From Gigaspora rosea (lineage: Eukaryota > Glomeromycota > Glomeromycetes > Diversisporales > Gigasporaceae): 64,000 nucleotides of DNA. This document shows, piece after piece, positions 1-10,960 of this stretch. Under the pieces are notes generated by a model, which had not been told where the DNA came from, did not search any database, and saw only the letters and a program-made list of their open reading frames with translations. The DNA lies in the NCBI GenBank assembly GCA_003550325.1, contig QKWP01000261.1, positions 263,612 to 327,611 on the forward strand. The letters run 5' to 3'. The stretch's first letter is position 1; every line of letters begins with the position of its first letter. Position numbers and translations under genes: made by a program.

Positions 1-600
1 AATATAAAGAATATAATAGTTTATTTTTTTTGTTTTCATTTTTTAATTTTTTTTGGTTTCGTTTTTTTGGATTTATTTTTTTTGTCATTTTTTTTTATTT
101 ATAATACTATATAATATATGTAATATTTAAAATATAATATATAATAAAATAAATAAAATTTTATATTAAATAGCGAAAACTTGTGAATATTGTATATTTA
201 ATAAATTAAAATATTATATAATAATAATAAATAAAAAAAATTTATAATTAAATTGCGAAAACATGTGAAAACTTGTGAAAACCTGTAAAATGTTCAAAAA
301 GCATGATTATGTGAATATAATAATTATTAATTGATATTATATCAGATATTTTATCGATATATATCGATTAATATCGATATATATTGATTATTATCAATAT
401 ATATCGATTATTATTACTATCGATAGTAATCGGCAGGGGGGTATGGGTATCGATATATATCCTACTAGTTAGTAATCGATATATATCTATATATAAAATT
501 TGCTAATGTTTTTGTACCTTTTGAAATTGGTATTGAGATGCATATTTTGTAAATAGATATACCCAAAGGACTATTAAAACCCATTTTATTCTCTATCAAC
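1..600. other. AT-rich low-complexity DNA, no gene
   Basis: No coding signal is visible on either strand. Positions about 340-490 hold a degenerate run of ATCGATATAT-type words (several overlapping atcgatatat copies separated by atta), which is simple-sequence DNA. A short G run lies at 434-439. Confidence 0.6.
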
Positions 601-661
601 ACCCAACAAAATTATTTTTAGCTGCTTAAATAGTAATCCTCACCTTATCCCTGTAAAATTA

Positions 662-856
662 ATGCTGCCCTTCTTCAAGCTTATACCCATATACCCTTCT
701 CCCAAACCTACTCTTGATTTTGTAAAAAATGCTTTTGACCTATATATTGAAGGCCCTACCCAGTCTACTTACTCCCTTATGGTCAAAACAAATAACTAAT
801 ACCTTGGGAAACCTTTCTCCTGTCTTATTTCTCCAGGACAACAATTACAATTTTGA
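662..856 (+). pseudogene. Decayed coding fragment, probably transposon-derived
   Basis: A reading frame from the ATG at 662 gives compositionally protein-like sequence (LPFFKLIPIYPSPKPTLDF, then DLYIEGPTQSTYSLMVKTN), a TAA stop, and a further 20 in-frame codons before a TGA. The base composition (C and proline rich) differs from the AT-only flanks. The family is not recognised. A remnant of an LTR-retrotransposon gag or pol is one possibility, given the similar patch at 1557-1716. Confidence 0.3.
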
Positions 857-1139
857 ATTTAGCATTACCCATCTATATATACTGTTATACCTGATATTGC
901 TATAGGTCACATGTCGATTAATGACCATCATACACGTGATTACAAAGCATAGCACAAATTTAAAGATTCTAAAGAATCTAAAATATCTAATAGATCTAAT
1001 AAATCTAGCATTTATATCATTTATTTTATTTATTTTATAACTATTAAATCTATCATACCTATCAGTTATATTATATCAAGCATAACTAATCAATAGAATC
1101 GATATATTATAACTGATAGATATGATCGTTATTTTTATA

Positions 1140-1720
1140 TATTATCTGACATGTGTAAATATCACCAATATTCCTACCGGAATGCCGATAGTTCTCTACA
1201 ACTCAATTAAATAAATAAACTATTAGTGTCTTCATACACTAAATAACAAAAACCCTATACTCGTGTCTTCATACACGTGTATAATCATTTGTGATCGTTA
1301 AGTGATTTAACGATATTGCTCACGTGATTACTGCGATGGTTCTCACGTTACATAGTGTTAGTAAAAGTAGTTATAGTTTAGACAAACTGATACGACTATC
1401 TGTATCTTCATATACATTTAGCCGTTTGCCTCTTTCATAAAAGCAAATCACATAAAAACCTCTATATACGCTCACGTGTAATTTACTAAGCACGTGAGGC
1501 TTTCAATTATTTTAAGCCCCAGTTTCACTAAACCGTTTAGAGGTGGTTTGAGTGTAACAATACCTTAGGACCAGATAACCTAGCTGGACCTTCCTATCCT
1601 TCGACTTTACCTCCCTACGATGAGACACTTACTCAAATCCGATTTCCTCCTCGAATTACAATACCCTCCTCACCTTTTACTGAAATCTCTCTACTTCTCG
1701 CCATAATGCTCAAATAGATG
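1140..1720 (+). mobile_element. Possible LTR and gag remnant
   Basis: About 400 nt of non-coding DNA with repeated cacgtg and 'cttcatacac' words and a TATA-like tatata at about 1462-1475 precedes a short coding-like patch at 1557-1716. That patch (frame beginning TLGPDN, containing PSYPSTLPPYDETLTQIRF) ends in TAG. An LTR with a promoter followed by a gag start would look like this. No second LTR, primer-binding site or protease/RT was found, so the call is weak. Confidence 0.22.
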
Positions 1721-2920
1721 CGATCAATAATTTATTTTATTATTAATTTGTTATAATCAAACTTGAGCTACTCGATTATTTTTTAAACTCAAATATACGA
1801 TCATTGGAAAATTATTTGCAAGCAAATTTGCCTGAATCAGTGTTTCGTTTAAGAGATAATAATAAAGACTCGAATAACCAGAATAAATTCAAATAAATTA
1901 AATCGCTCAAATTGCCTTAGTAACTTACATTTGTGCCCCATGCAAAGTTCACAAATATCAATTATGTCATCAAATTGAATAAGTGTCGTTTAATGTTAGA
2001 TATCATATTCCGAAATTTTAATCCAACAGATATAAATGTCACAATCTGGATGCATTTGGTTGGTGCAGGGGTTATCTTCACTAAACTAAGGTGAAAATAA
2101 TTAAAATTAGATAAAATTGATACTGGCCAAAAGATTATAGGGATGTTCATTATTATTTAATTAAGTTGTACTCTCAAAAACAGTTTTGATTACAAATTTG
2201 AGGAAAGCAGATCCGTTAAGGGATAAAAACAAATATATTTTATATTCTAATTAACAAAAGAAAAACTATTTATTAATATAAGTTATGCATGCATAAAGTT
2301 AGAACAAACTTTACACAATTCAAGCCATGGCAATTTTGATTTAACAAATTCAATCACAATATAGTAGTACTTTTAGTTCAAATTAATTAGGTAAGATTAC
2401 TAGACTAAATTGCTTGCAATTAATTTAATTTATTTATGCACATATTGATGGATTTCATTCTTTCAATCATACAAACAGGAGTAATTATGATTTTCAATTT
2501 CATTTCTTAACCTATCTGCAACACAGATTTAGATTCATATATGTTATATTGTACATGTTGATAGCTAAATTATATGAGGTTATTCCTGGTTTTATTACAA
2601 AAATAATTAATAAACAAAATTACAAACTCCAACATATGCTGGAGACATGAGTATCTTGCTAGTTAGTAGAAATGCAATTAACACTGTTTCTATGAGTTTC
2701 ATCGTTTCGTGTTTTGAGCTCATGTTGATATAAGATTCTTGGCTTTGTGATGATCTGGCGGTTATCTATGGATCTTCTTTCCTTCGGTTTATTGTGCTGG
2801 TTGGTCATATCATGTAGTTAGTCATCAAAGAGGTCAATTTATTCAAATGTTATAAGAAACTTTTATGAAAATGTATCTGTTATTGTAGATAGAACTTGAG
2901 TGTGGGTGCCGGTTCGATGA
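1721..2920. other. Intergenic, no gene seen
   Basis: AT-rich sequence on both strands. Only short chance open frames are present, such as a 62-codon one at 1962-2150 minus with no recognisable domain. I see no repeats with clear ends. Confidence 0.5.
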
Positions 2921-3005
2921 ACGTGTATGTATTTAAGTAAGATGTTGATTGAGAGAGAGAATAACGTGTATGTATTTAAGTAAGATGTGATTGAGAGAGA
3001 GAATA
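2921..3005. repeat. Tandem duplication, 2 x 42-43 bp
   Basis: The segment starting acgtgtatgtatttaagtaa and ending with gagagagagaata occurs twice head to tail. The copies differ by one T (gatgttgatt versus gatgtgatt). Confidence 0.85.
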
Positions 3006-3165
3006 TAGAAATTGCCGATATTCTGAAACAAATCACTTATTGTTGCATCATAGCAATGTCATTTGGTTATATAGATGCCATAATTAAAGAGAGATATAGT
3101 TTAAGTTTGGGTGGGAATTTCAAATCATTTACAAATAGGAAATTGCTAAATTATTATCTAAAGTG

Positions 3166-3385
3166 TTTCCAAATCACATAATTGGCTATCTAAAAAATTG
3201 TCAAAAATGTTATTATTGTTATTATCATGAAGTAATATCAAACTTATATTTACCTTGATATTTAGAATCAGGGTATTTCCAAAACACATAATTGGCTAAC
3301 TAAAAAAAGCGGCAAAATTATTAATATTGTTATTATTATAGAAAAATATCAAACTTATATTTACCTTGATATTTAGAAGCATCGA
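3166..3385. repeat. Tandem duplication of about 110 bp at the 3' end of a kinase gene
   Basis: Two diverged copies each begin with a cacataattggctaNctaaa block, contain ttattattgtta, and end in aaacttatatttaccttgat plus atttagaa. On the minus strand each copy carries the same splice-donor context (caag|gtaaat), so the donor of the neighbouring kinase exon has been duplicated. Confidence 0.75.
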
Positions 3386-4419
3386 TAAACCTGCTTCTAT
3401 ATATTTGCGTATCTTTGCTTTTTATATTTTGTAATTTTTTATCAGATTCAGATAATTCAGATAAAATTGTTTCATTGATCTGCCATTCTGTAAAAATATC
3501 ATAAATTTCCGTTGCAGTTGGTCGCTTTTCTGGGTCTAGATTCCAACATTTCTTCATTAAATCTGCATAACACATTGCCGTACTTTCATTTATATACATA
3601 CATACTTGTAATTGAAAAAAAGGTACAGGTTTGCCATATAAAATTTCCCACATGATTATACCAAACGAATAAATGTCGGATGCTTTTGTGTATAACTTTT
3701 CGTTCAAAACTTCCGGAGCAATGTATGGCAAAATTCCAAAAATTCCCTCAGATTTTGATCTTGATGAAACATTTGCTGCTATTGAAAGTCCTAAATCTGC
3801 AATATATGCACTTTTAAGTTATTAAGCAGTATATTTCCACTATGTAAATCTCGATGGATAAGATCTTGGGAATGAATTATCTTAAGATCTGCTGCAATAC
3901 AGTGTAGCAGATTTAATTTGTCTTTCCAATCCATTTGTGCTATAGTATGTAGATTTTTGCGCAAACAGCCCTTTGGAGCATATTTCATGACAAGAATATA
4001 ATCTTTAGAAACTTTATCTTTTGATATACCAAAACATTTTAAAAAAGTTGGATCTTTAAGACCAATATCACAATATGCTTTTAACTTATTATTAAAAGAA
4101 AAAATAATTAAAATGGTTTATATGAAATAATTAATGAATAATATATAATAAAAACATCCAATAAAATTTACCTCTCTTATAAATTCTTCATGATGATTAT
4201 TTGATTCATGAAGTAGTTTAAGTGCGACTATTCTCTTTAAATTTTGCCTTTTATCAGGCCATTCAGCACGATATACGGTTGAAAATCCACCTTTTCCAAT
4301 CTCTCTAATATTTTTAAATTCATCGTAAGAAATCCATGACAAATGATTGTTATTTTCGATCAATATTTTTTTAATATCATTTTCGACTTCAAGACTTTTA
4401 TATGTCCATTCATTTGAGG
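3365..4419 (-). CDS. TKL-type protein kinase, one frameshift, terminal exons not found
   Basis: A eukaryotic protein kinase of the tyrosine-kinase-like group, expected to phosphorylate Ser/Thr or Tyr on unknown cytosolic targets. Two exons are visible. Exon 4419-4172 follows an acceptor (tttatcag) and carries the Gly loop GKGGFSTVYRAEW and the lysine in VALKLL. Intron 4171-4085 (gtaaat...ataag). Exon 4084-3365 holds HRDLHSGNILL (catalytic Asp), DLGLS in place of DFG, PYIAPEVL, DIYSFGIIMWE and DPEKRP. It ends at a phase-1 donor (caag|gtaaat), so a further 3' exon is expected but was not found; the tandem duplication there may have destroyed it. One base is missing near 3825, between ILLNN and AYIADLG, and the frame changes there. 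It lies about 650 bp downstream of a Sel1 gene on the same strand. The first exon (ATG) is not resolved; the acceptor needs one nucleotide from an upstream exon. Confidence 0.8.
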
Positions 4420-5068
4420 CTGATAAATAAATACCAAATTTAGTCAATTTAAGATTATAAGATTATAAATGGTATTCAATAATAATTATTATGACAAATG
4501 ATACCTGATACTGAATTATTTACCCTAATAGGTGGTTGTAAATTATAAACGAATAAATATTAATAGAGTAAGCTATTTATATGCTTTGGAAATTTGGACT
4601 ACTCCGATCAGCAAATAGAGTCCAAAGATCAGATGAAATATGAAATCAAAAGGCAACACAACATCACAATGTCTTTTAAATCAAAAATTTTAACTGATAA
4701 GGCTATAAAATTCAATTATTTTAGTTTTCATAATATAAGCTTTAAAATGATCCAGCTACCCGGCTTTTAATTTTAATTTCAAAAATTTATATGCATAAGG
4801 CATATAAAATTTTTTTTAAAAAAAATTCATCCGGATAGAAAATATTGTCAAAAAAAAATTTTTTTTTTTTTAAGTTTGTAAAATTTGATTCAGCCAGATT
4901 ATGAAAACCAATTAATTAAAATTTTGTGATTTAACATGCCATTATTCTATTTAACCCTATAAATCTAGCTCAAACTTAAATATATTGATGGTTTGATTAC
5001 ATATTTCACATGATCTTATGATTTGGTCGGGTTCGTCACACTCGAACAAATAATTTTAAATTAAAAAT
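4420..5068. other. Spacer between Sel1 gene and kinase gene (minus strand)
   Basis: AT-rich spacer with long A/T homopolymers at 4810-4875. On the minus strand it should contain the kinase's first exon or promoter. Candidate donors (for example attagg|gtaaat near 4532) exist, but none could be tied to an ATG with confidence. Confidence 0.4.
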
Positions 5069-7581
5069 TTACATTTGATACCAATATTTAGCCTTCTGTA
5101 AATTCCTTGCTATTCCAATTCCATTTCGATAACACTCAGCAACTTTCGACATTCCATTAACGTATCCCATCTCTGCAGACTTTTGATAATAAATGAATGC
5201 TTTATGTTCATCCTTTTTAACTACAATTCCTTTTTCGTAAAAATAACCAACATTATATGTTCCTTTAACGTCCCCCGATTTAAGAAAATAACTGAATGCC
5301 TTAAGTCCGTCCCTTTCAGTCCCAATTCCATCTAGAAAACAACATCCAAGTGAAAATATTCCTTTATCAAGTCCCATATCTGCAGATTTTTTATAATAAA
5401 TGAATGCTTTATGTTCATCCTTTTCAACACCAATCCCGTCTTTATAACAATTGCCTGCTGCGTGTGCACCACTGGCGTTCCCCATCTCTGCAGATTTTTG
5501 ATAGTAAATGAATGCCTTTCGTTCATCCTTTTCAACACCAATTCCGTTATTATAGCAGCATCCAATATTATATGTTCCACTAGCATTTCCCATCTCTGCA
5601 GCTTTTTGATAATAAATGAATGCCTTATGTTCATTCTTTTCAACGCCAATTCCGCGGAGATAACAATAAGCAACATCATATGCTCCTTTAGCGTCCCCCA
5701 TCTCTGCATATTTTTGATAATTAATGAATGCCTTATCTTTATCCTTTTTAACCCCGATTCCTTGGTCATAACAAAATCCAACATTATATGTTCCTTTAGA
5801 GTCCCCCATCTTTGCTGATTTTTGATAATACATGAATGCCTTACGTTCATCCTTTTCAACTCTAATTCCCAAGAGATAACAATATCCAACATTACATGCT
5901 CCATTAGCATGTCCCATCTCTGCAGATTTTTGATAATAAATAAATGCCTTACGTTCATTCTTTTCAATACCAATTCCTTTATCATAATAATATCCAACAT
6001 TGTAAGTTCCTTTAGCGTCTCCCATCTCTGCAGATTTTTTATAGTAAATGAATGCCTTATGTTCGTCCTTTCCAACTCCAATTCCTTTATCATAACAATA
6101 TCCAACATTATATGTTCCACCTGGGTCCCCTATCTCAGCTGATTTTTGATAATAAATGAATGCCTCATTTTCGTCCTTTTCAACTCCAATTCCCTTTTCA
6201 TAACAATATCCGGTTTTACATGTTCCACCAGCATCTCCCATCTCGGCTGATTTTTGATAATAAATGAATGCCTTATGTTCGTCCTTTTCAACTCCAAATC
6301 CTTTTTCATAACAATATCCAGTATTACGTGTTCCACCAGCATCTCCCATCTGTGCAGATTTCTGATAATAAATGAATGCCTTACGTTCATCCTTTTCAAC
6401 CCCAATTCCATTTTTATAACAACTTCCAACATTATTTGTTCCAGTAGCATGTCCCATCTCTGCAGATTTTTGATAATGAATGAATGCTTTCTGTTCGTCT
6501 TTTTCAATTCCAATCCCCTTTTCATAAAAATATCCAACATAACGTGTTCCACAAGCATCTCCCAACACTGCTGATAGTTTATAATAAATAAATGCCTTAT
6601 ATTCATCTTTTTCGACTCCAATACCACGAAGATAACAATATCCAACATTATATGTTCCTTTAGCATCACCCATCTTTGCTGACTGTTTATAATAAACGAA
6701 TGCTTTATATTCATCCTTTTCAACTCCAATCCCACGAAGATAACAATATCCAACATTATATGTTCCTTCAGCATTTCCCATCTCTGCAGATTTTTGATAA
6801 TATATGAATGCTTTGTATTTATCTTTTTCAACACCAATTCCATAATGATAACAATATCCAACTGCACGGGTTCCTTCAGCATTCCCCATCTCTGCAGATA
6901 TTTGATAATGAATGAATGCCTTATATTCATCCTTTTCAACACCAATTCCATTTTCAAAACAGCTGCCAAGCAAAATGTTCCATTAGCGTCACCCATCTCT
7001 GTAGATTTTTGATAATAAATGAATGCTTTATATTCATCTTTTTCAACACCAATTCCTTTATCATAAGATACACCAACCATATATGCTCCGACTGCATGAC
7101 CCATTTCTGCAGATTTTTGATAATAATTAAATGCTTTGTGTTTATCCTTTTCAATACCAATTCCTTCATCATAACAAACACCGACTAAGAATATTCCATC
7201 AGAATTACCCATATTGGCAGATTTTTGATAATAGAAGAATGCTTTATTTTCATCTTTTTCAACCCATTTACCATAACGATAACAACTTGCAAGAATAATT
7301 TGAAATGTAGGATTAATTTGATTATTTAACCAAAACTTGAAAATATTATCAAACTTTTGATTCTCTTCGATTAGAAATTGATTTATTGTTTCAAGAATTG
7401 AACTTGAGTTTTTTCCTTTTAAACTTTCTTCACTATATATATTACATATTTCTTTAATAATTTTATTAAAATAATTTTGTGATTGGTTATCTTTTAAATA
7501 TGATAGTGTAAAGTCGTTAGTGGTATTTAATGAACTGTCGATTTTTTCTGGCTGCTTAACGATTGACATTTTTATCGTCAT
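5069..7581 (-). CDS. Sel1-like repeat protein, 21 repeats, single-base frameshift
   Basis: Sel1-like repeats are TPR-related alpha-helical hairpins that act as protein-interaction scaffolds. Translation from the ATG at 7581 gives an N-terminal region of about 90 residues without repeats (KYL/FNKIIKEICNIYSEESL type helices). After that come three 36-residue repeats, a frame change, and 18 more to the TAA at 5069. The unit is near GIGVEKDEYKAFIYYQKSAE followed by MGDAxGT. The frame break is at about 6973: the minus strand has four T's (acattttgcttgg), and five would restore ..GTFLLGSCFENG. This may be an assembly or homopolymer error rather than a true null. Repeat 16 is two residues short, and the last repeat ends KYWYQM at a donor-like at|gtaaat. 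The 108-bp DNA period also keeps other frames open on both strands; those are shadows. A TKL kinase follows on the same strand. Confidence 0.88.
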
Positions 7582-7593
7582 TGAATTGCCCAA

Positions 7594-8255
7594 CGTTCCT
7601 TTATATTTTTAGATGAATTTCCCGATATGTATTGGATTTTGTAACACCAAACAAACTACGTTGTGAAAGGGTAAATAGTCGCTCAGGTAGAATATTACCA
7701 AATACGGGGAACGTCCAAAACCGTGTGCAATCATATAATTTTGATTTTTTTTGCTTAAGGGGTTAGGATTAGTTGATGTGCCATTTATATGATATCTGAA
7801 TTTTTTTAGTGTACAGTACGTACAGACGTACAGTACGTATAGTTGTATAGTGTGTATAGCATGTGCAATATGTTTGGTATGTGTATGATATATGCAAGGA
7901 ATAACTTTACTTAGAAAATAAAAGGATGTATGAATAGTTTTATCATTTGCTCTAGAATATTCTAAACTTTTTTTTGCGTACTGTACTATACGCGGCACAT
8001 CACTAGTTAGGATAAGAGTAAGTCTTATAGTAAGATTGCCTCCCCGCCATTTTATGTTCATGCTCGAGGTAGGTTAAGACACTCTTTTCTTATATTTTTA
8101 CGGGTTTCGCTTTTTTTTTCCGTTTTTGCTTCGTCGGTGTCGATCAAAATAAACAATTTTATTGGTTCTCTATCTGTGATTGCAGCGGACCCCAAATACG
8201 TATGGTCGATGTGATAGATCAATTGAATTTTTTATTTTTATTTATTTATTATTGT
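7594..8255. other. Upstream region of the Sel1 gene
   Basis: Presumed promoter side of the minus-strand Sel1 gene. It holds a run of gtacagtacgta words (7808-7845) that are internally palindromic, and a T-rich stretch at 8110. The segment 8190-8240 (ccaaatacgtatggtcgatg) resembles 10948-11000, so it is a dispersed repeat fragment. No gene is seen. Confidence 0.4.
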
Positions 8256-8259
8256 TACT

Positions 8260-8406
8260 AAATCACACCACTGGTGCTCAATACTAAATCACACCACTGG
8301 TGTTGCAGTGTAACATGAAGATCAATATCAAAAAAAAATAAACAAAAGTTAAAGTTGATAAATGTTGAGTTCTGCATACTGGTATTGAACACCAGTGGTG
8401 TGATTT
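8260..8406. mobile_element. Small inverted-repeat element (MITE-like)
   Basis: The arms aaatcacaccactggtgctc (from 8260) and gaacaccagtggtgtgattt (to 8406) are inverted copies, 22 of 23 bases matching over the arm. A second direct copy of the left arm lies at 8286-8305. The interior is about 100 bp, AT-rich and non-coding. Confidence 0.65.
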
Positions 8407-8636
8407 GGTCAATTTAGTCCTACTGTTATTATTAATAGTTTATTAAAATTTCCATAAGTTTTATAGTCATATGATCATGCTGCTGCATGTTAAAGTTTTT
8501 TATTTGTTTCATATTTGTTTCTGTAACACAAATTTTTCTTGTGTAATGCACATGTAAATCAAAATTTATATGTTGTCATATTGATATGATAGAATTAGTA
8601 CGTAATAAAACAAGATTCGATTTAACCTTTAATGGA

Positions 8637-8780
8637 CCCTAGCATCCCGATCTAAAAAAATGTCGCTTACCAACGTTAGCGTTAGGGTCTGATTATTTTT
8701 GGTTTGATTTTACGTTACACCTGATCTTGAAAGTTAATTTGACCAGATAGCGAAATTTTTTAGATTGGTGATGCTAGGGG
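8637..8780. mobile_element. MITE-like element with ~23-bp inverted termini
   Basis: The termini ccctagcatcccgatctaaa and the reverse complement of tttagattggtgatgctagg match with one indel and few mismatches. The interior contains ttttacgttacacctgatct, a word that recurs near 42815-42835 and in shorter form near 26235, so this belongs to a dispersed family. The TSD is unclear. Confidence 0.6.
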
Positions 8781-10080
8781 AAAGTGGGGAACCCAGTGAT
8801 CATCACATCACGTGAAATCATGCAATTACGTAATTTATTTACTACAAAATTGGCCTAAACTATATGTAGATATTATTGTTCTTGAAACTACCCAAAATTC
8901 CGCCAAAAATTGGCCGGAACTAATCCTAATTGTAGGATAATAACTTATGATTTTATTGGGCTAAAAACGTATCATTTCCTATTCTATAGCGCTATTACGC
9001 TAATCATGTAGTTTAAGACTCCTAACCTTAACCTAATGCAGATTAACTTGCTGGTAATATTTAAATTTTGATCTGACGTACGAACAACATATTTAACACA
9101 TTCGAAAAGCATCGTCTCACACATTTATACTTGTTTGGACTGAGCCGGAAAATAGGCAGGAGGTGACTATTAATTTAAGTGACTGATATGTGTTAGCACA
9201 GCATGTGACATAGAAATGAATGACTGACCGAGATCGGTCTGGAATGGCCAAGACATCCCGAAAATTATTGCGCTGGGAGTCGCCGCAGGGTTATAGATGT
9301 GATCACATGCGCATGGGAATATTTCGGAACGTTAAGAATATTTCGGAAATTTCACAATTTTGGTCCGCATTATGGTTCATGCGGGCCAGAATTCCATGCG
9401 CATGAAATTGAAAAAATGGTAATTCACACACTAAGTAGGATTGATAAGCCGGTGGTTTCCCGCTCACCAAAGGCGAGGCGGCTATGAGCAGAGACAAGTC
9501 GCAAAGACAAGTGAGCTGAGATGAGAATGTGAGCAGAGAGACGTAGCAAGTAGCAGAGAAATGGCAGGACCACGTGAGCGACAGTTTTTGGTGGGTTGGA
9601 AGGGTCAGAAACTTATTACCAAAATTCCAGGTTGGATGCGTCGGGATCTAGGTCGGCGTTTAGTCCTAGTTGTTAGCAGATTCTATAGCAAAATTATCAG
9701 CTGGGCATTTTTTACTTAATGAATGGATATGATTTCATTAGTAAAATTTTTTATGATCTTGGGGCAAAATTGATTAATTCCGATCCAGCCGACCATGATT
9801 CCGATGCACTACGACGTATTCCGATCGGAATTTTGGTGGCCCGCCTGTATGAGTTCTTATTGTTATCGGGTTCAGTATCGAGGAGTTACGCGTCGTCTAC
9901 TCTATATTTTATACATACCTTGCCTCCTCACACATATGCTACTGCGTTATTTTCATGTGATTCTCAAAACCTTCAATCATTTTCCCTATTGTAGAATTTG
10001 GTGCAACGCTCGATCGTACGTACGTATGGGCAAGAAATTTAAATGCCACATTTATACCTTATAGAGACAAAATATAAACA
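8781..10080. other. Less AT-rich non-coding segment, no recognisable gene
   Basis: This segment has more G+C than its surroundings. Two copies of the palindrome catgcgcatg lie at about 9307 and 9397 in opposite context, bracketing aatatttcgg repeats. Short open frames (for example 9719-9994 plus and 9220-9405 plus) have no domain and no codon-like composition, and I do not call them genes. gtacgtacgta occurs at 10016. Confidence 0.4.
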
Positions 10081-10095
10081 ATGAAATTAAATAAA

Positions 10096-10209
10096 TTTAT
10101 TGAAGTCGATAATTTAATTTTATTGTGTAACTTGATTATAGGTTACAGATTACGCCAAGCAGATAATCAAGTAGCACATTACGTATCTTAAATTACCGAC
10201 TTCAATAAA
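10096..10209. mobile_element. 114-bp hairpin element
   Basis: tttattgaagtcgataattt at 10096 and its inverted copy ending cgacttcaataaa at 10209 match over about 20 of 21 bases. The complementarity continues inward (ttgtgtaacttgattat versus ataatcaagtagcacatta), so almost the whole segment can fold into one stem. A short MITE is the simplest reading. Confidence 0.65.
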
Positions 10210-10329
10210 GTGTTTACATGCACATTTTATTGTTGAGTTTTTGTACGTACGTGTGTGGTTGCCTCGATTATAGATCGAATGATCTATCGTCACTTCGCAT
10301 TAATGCTCCGAACGGGTCGGGTAGAGTCG

Positions 10330-10960
10330 GTTTATAGGCCAACCAGGTAGTCAAATGAAATGATGATCTCGAACACGCATATTATTTTAGCCAATTAAAT
10401 TGTAAATTTTTATCATATGAAAAAGATCACATGTTGATTGGCCAATCAAATCATAAATTTTTTATAAAATAAATAAAAAACGAAATTTAATTAAAATTTA
10501 TAGCTAAAGTTCAAAAAAATGCCGTTAAAAGTTAGTGTTAGATAAGCAAGCATGTCTTTATTAATTTAAATCGGAATTATTGTCTTTTTCATAGTATTTT
10601 TTCATTTATTTGCAAAATCTTAATAATCTATAAATGTTTAATTCCGTCTAATTCTACGTTAATCCTATATTTAATCCTACATCTACTCAAATTTTTAATA
10701 TCTTTTACTATACCAGATACTATCTTACACAACTATCATTCTAATAAAAAACCTCTGCGATTTTAATACATCTTATCTATAAACTTCTTACCGTATTATA
10801 AAAGCACCTACAAATTATTAATAAATCGCATAGTTATTAATTAACATTATTCATATACTTTCAATTTTTAAAGGATATACAACCCAATTTTTCTTTCCCC
10901 TACATTACCGTTGTCTCGTGGTGGCTCGGGTAGAATATTACAAACGGCCCAAATACATAT
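10330..10960 (-). repeat. Dispersed repeat, degenerate copy A (inverse of 43.4-43.9 kb)
   Basis: The stretch from the aaatgatgatc word near 10358 through gccgttaaaagttagtgtta, aattccgtctaattctacgt, cctctgcgattttaatacat and the block ending in aaaggatat matches the reverse complement of 43375-43920 almost throughout, with scattered substitutions and small indels. Copy B sits inside an intact Mutator-like element (42996-43936), so this is likely an older, end-eroded copy of that family. Confidence 0.75.

Noticed and set aside
1140..1560. Confident solo LTR call
   Set aside because: No matching second LTR, no TSD and no clear TG...CA boundaries were found, so only a low-confidence remnant is reported.
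5332..7593. Several long open frames on both strands within the Sel1 gene (for example 262 codons at 5332-6120 minus, 135 codons at 5411-5818 plus)
   Set aside because: They arise because the 108-bp repeat keeps the same codons, without stops, in the alternate frames. They lack domain signal and overlap the real repeat frame.
7609..8061. 150-codon open frame on the minus strand
   Set aside because: Built partly from palindromic gtacagtacgta sequence, with no domain and an unlikely composition. Treated as upstream DNA of the Sel1 gene.
9220..10064. Overlapping short frames in the less AT-rich 9-10 kb segment
   Set aside because: Frames on both strands are equally open, no codon bias or domain is visible, and palindromic catgcgcatg words suggest repeat DNA.
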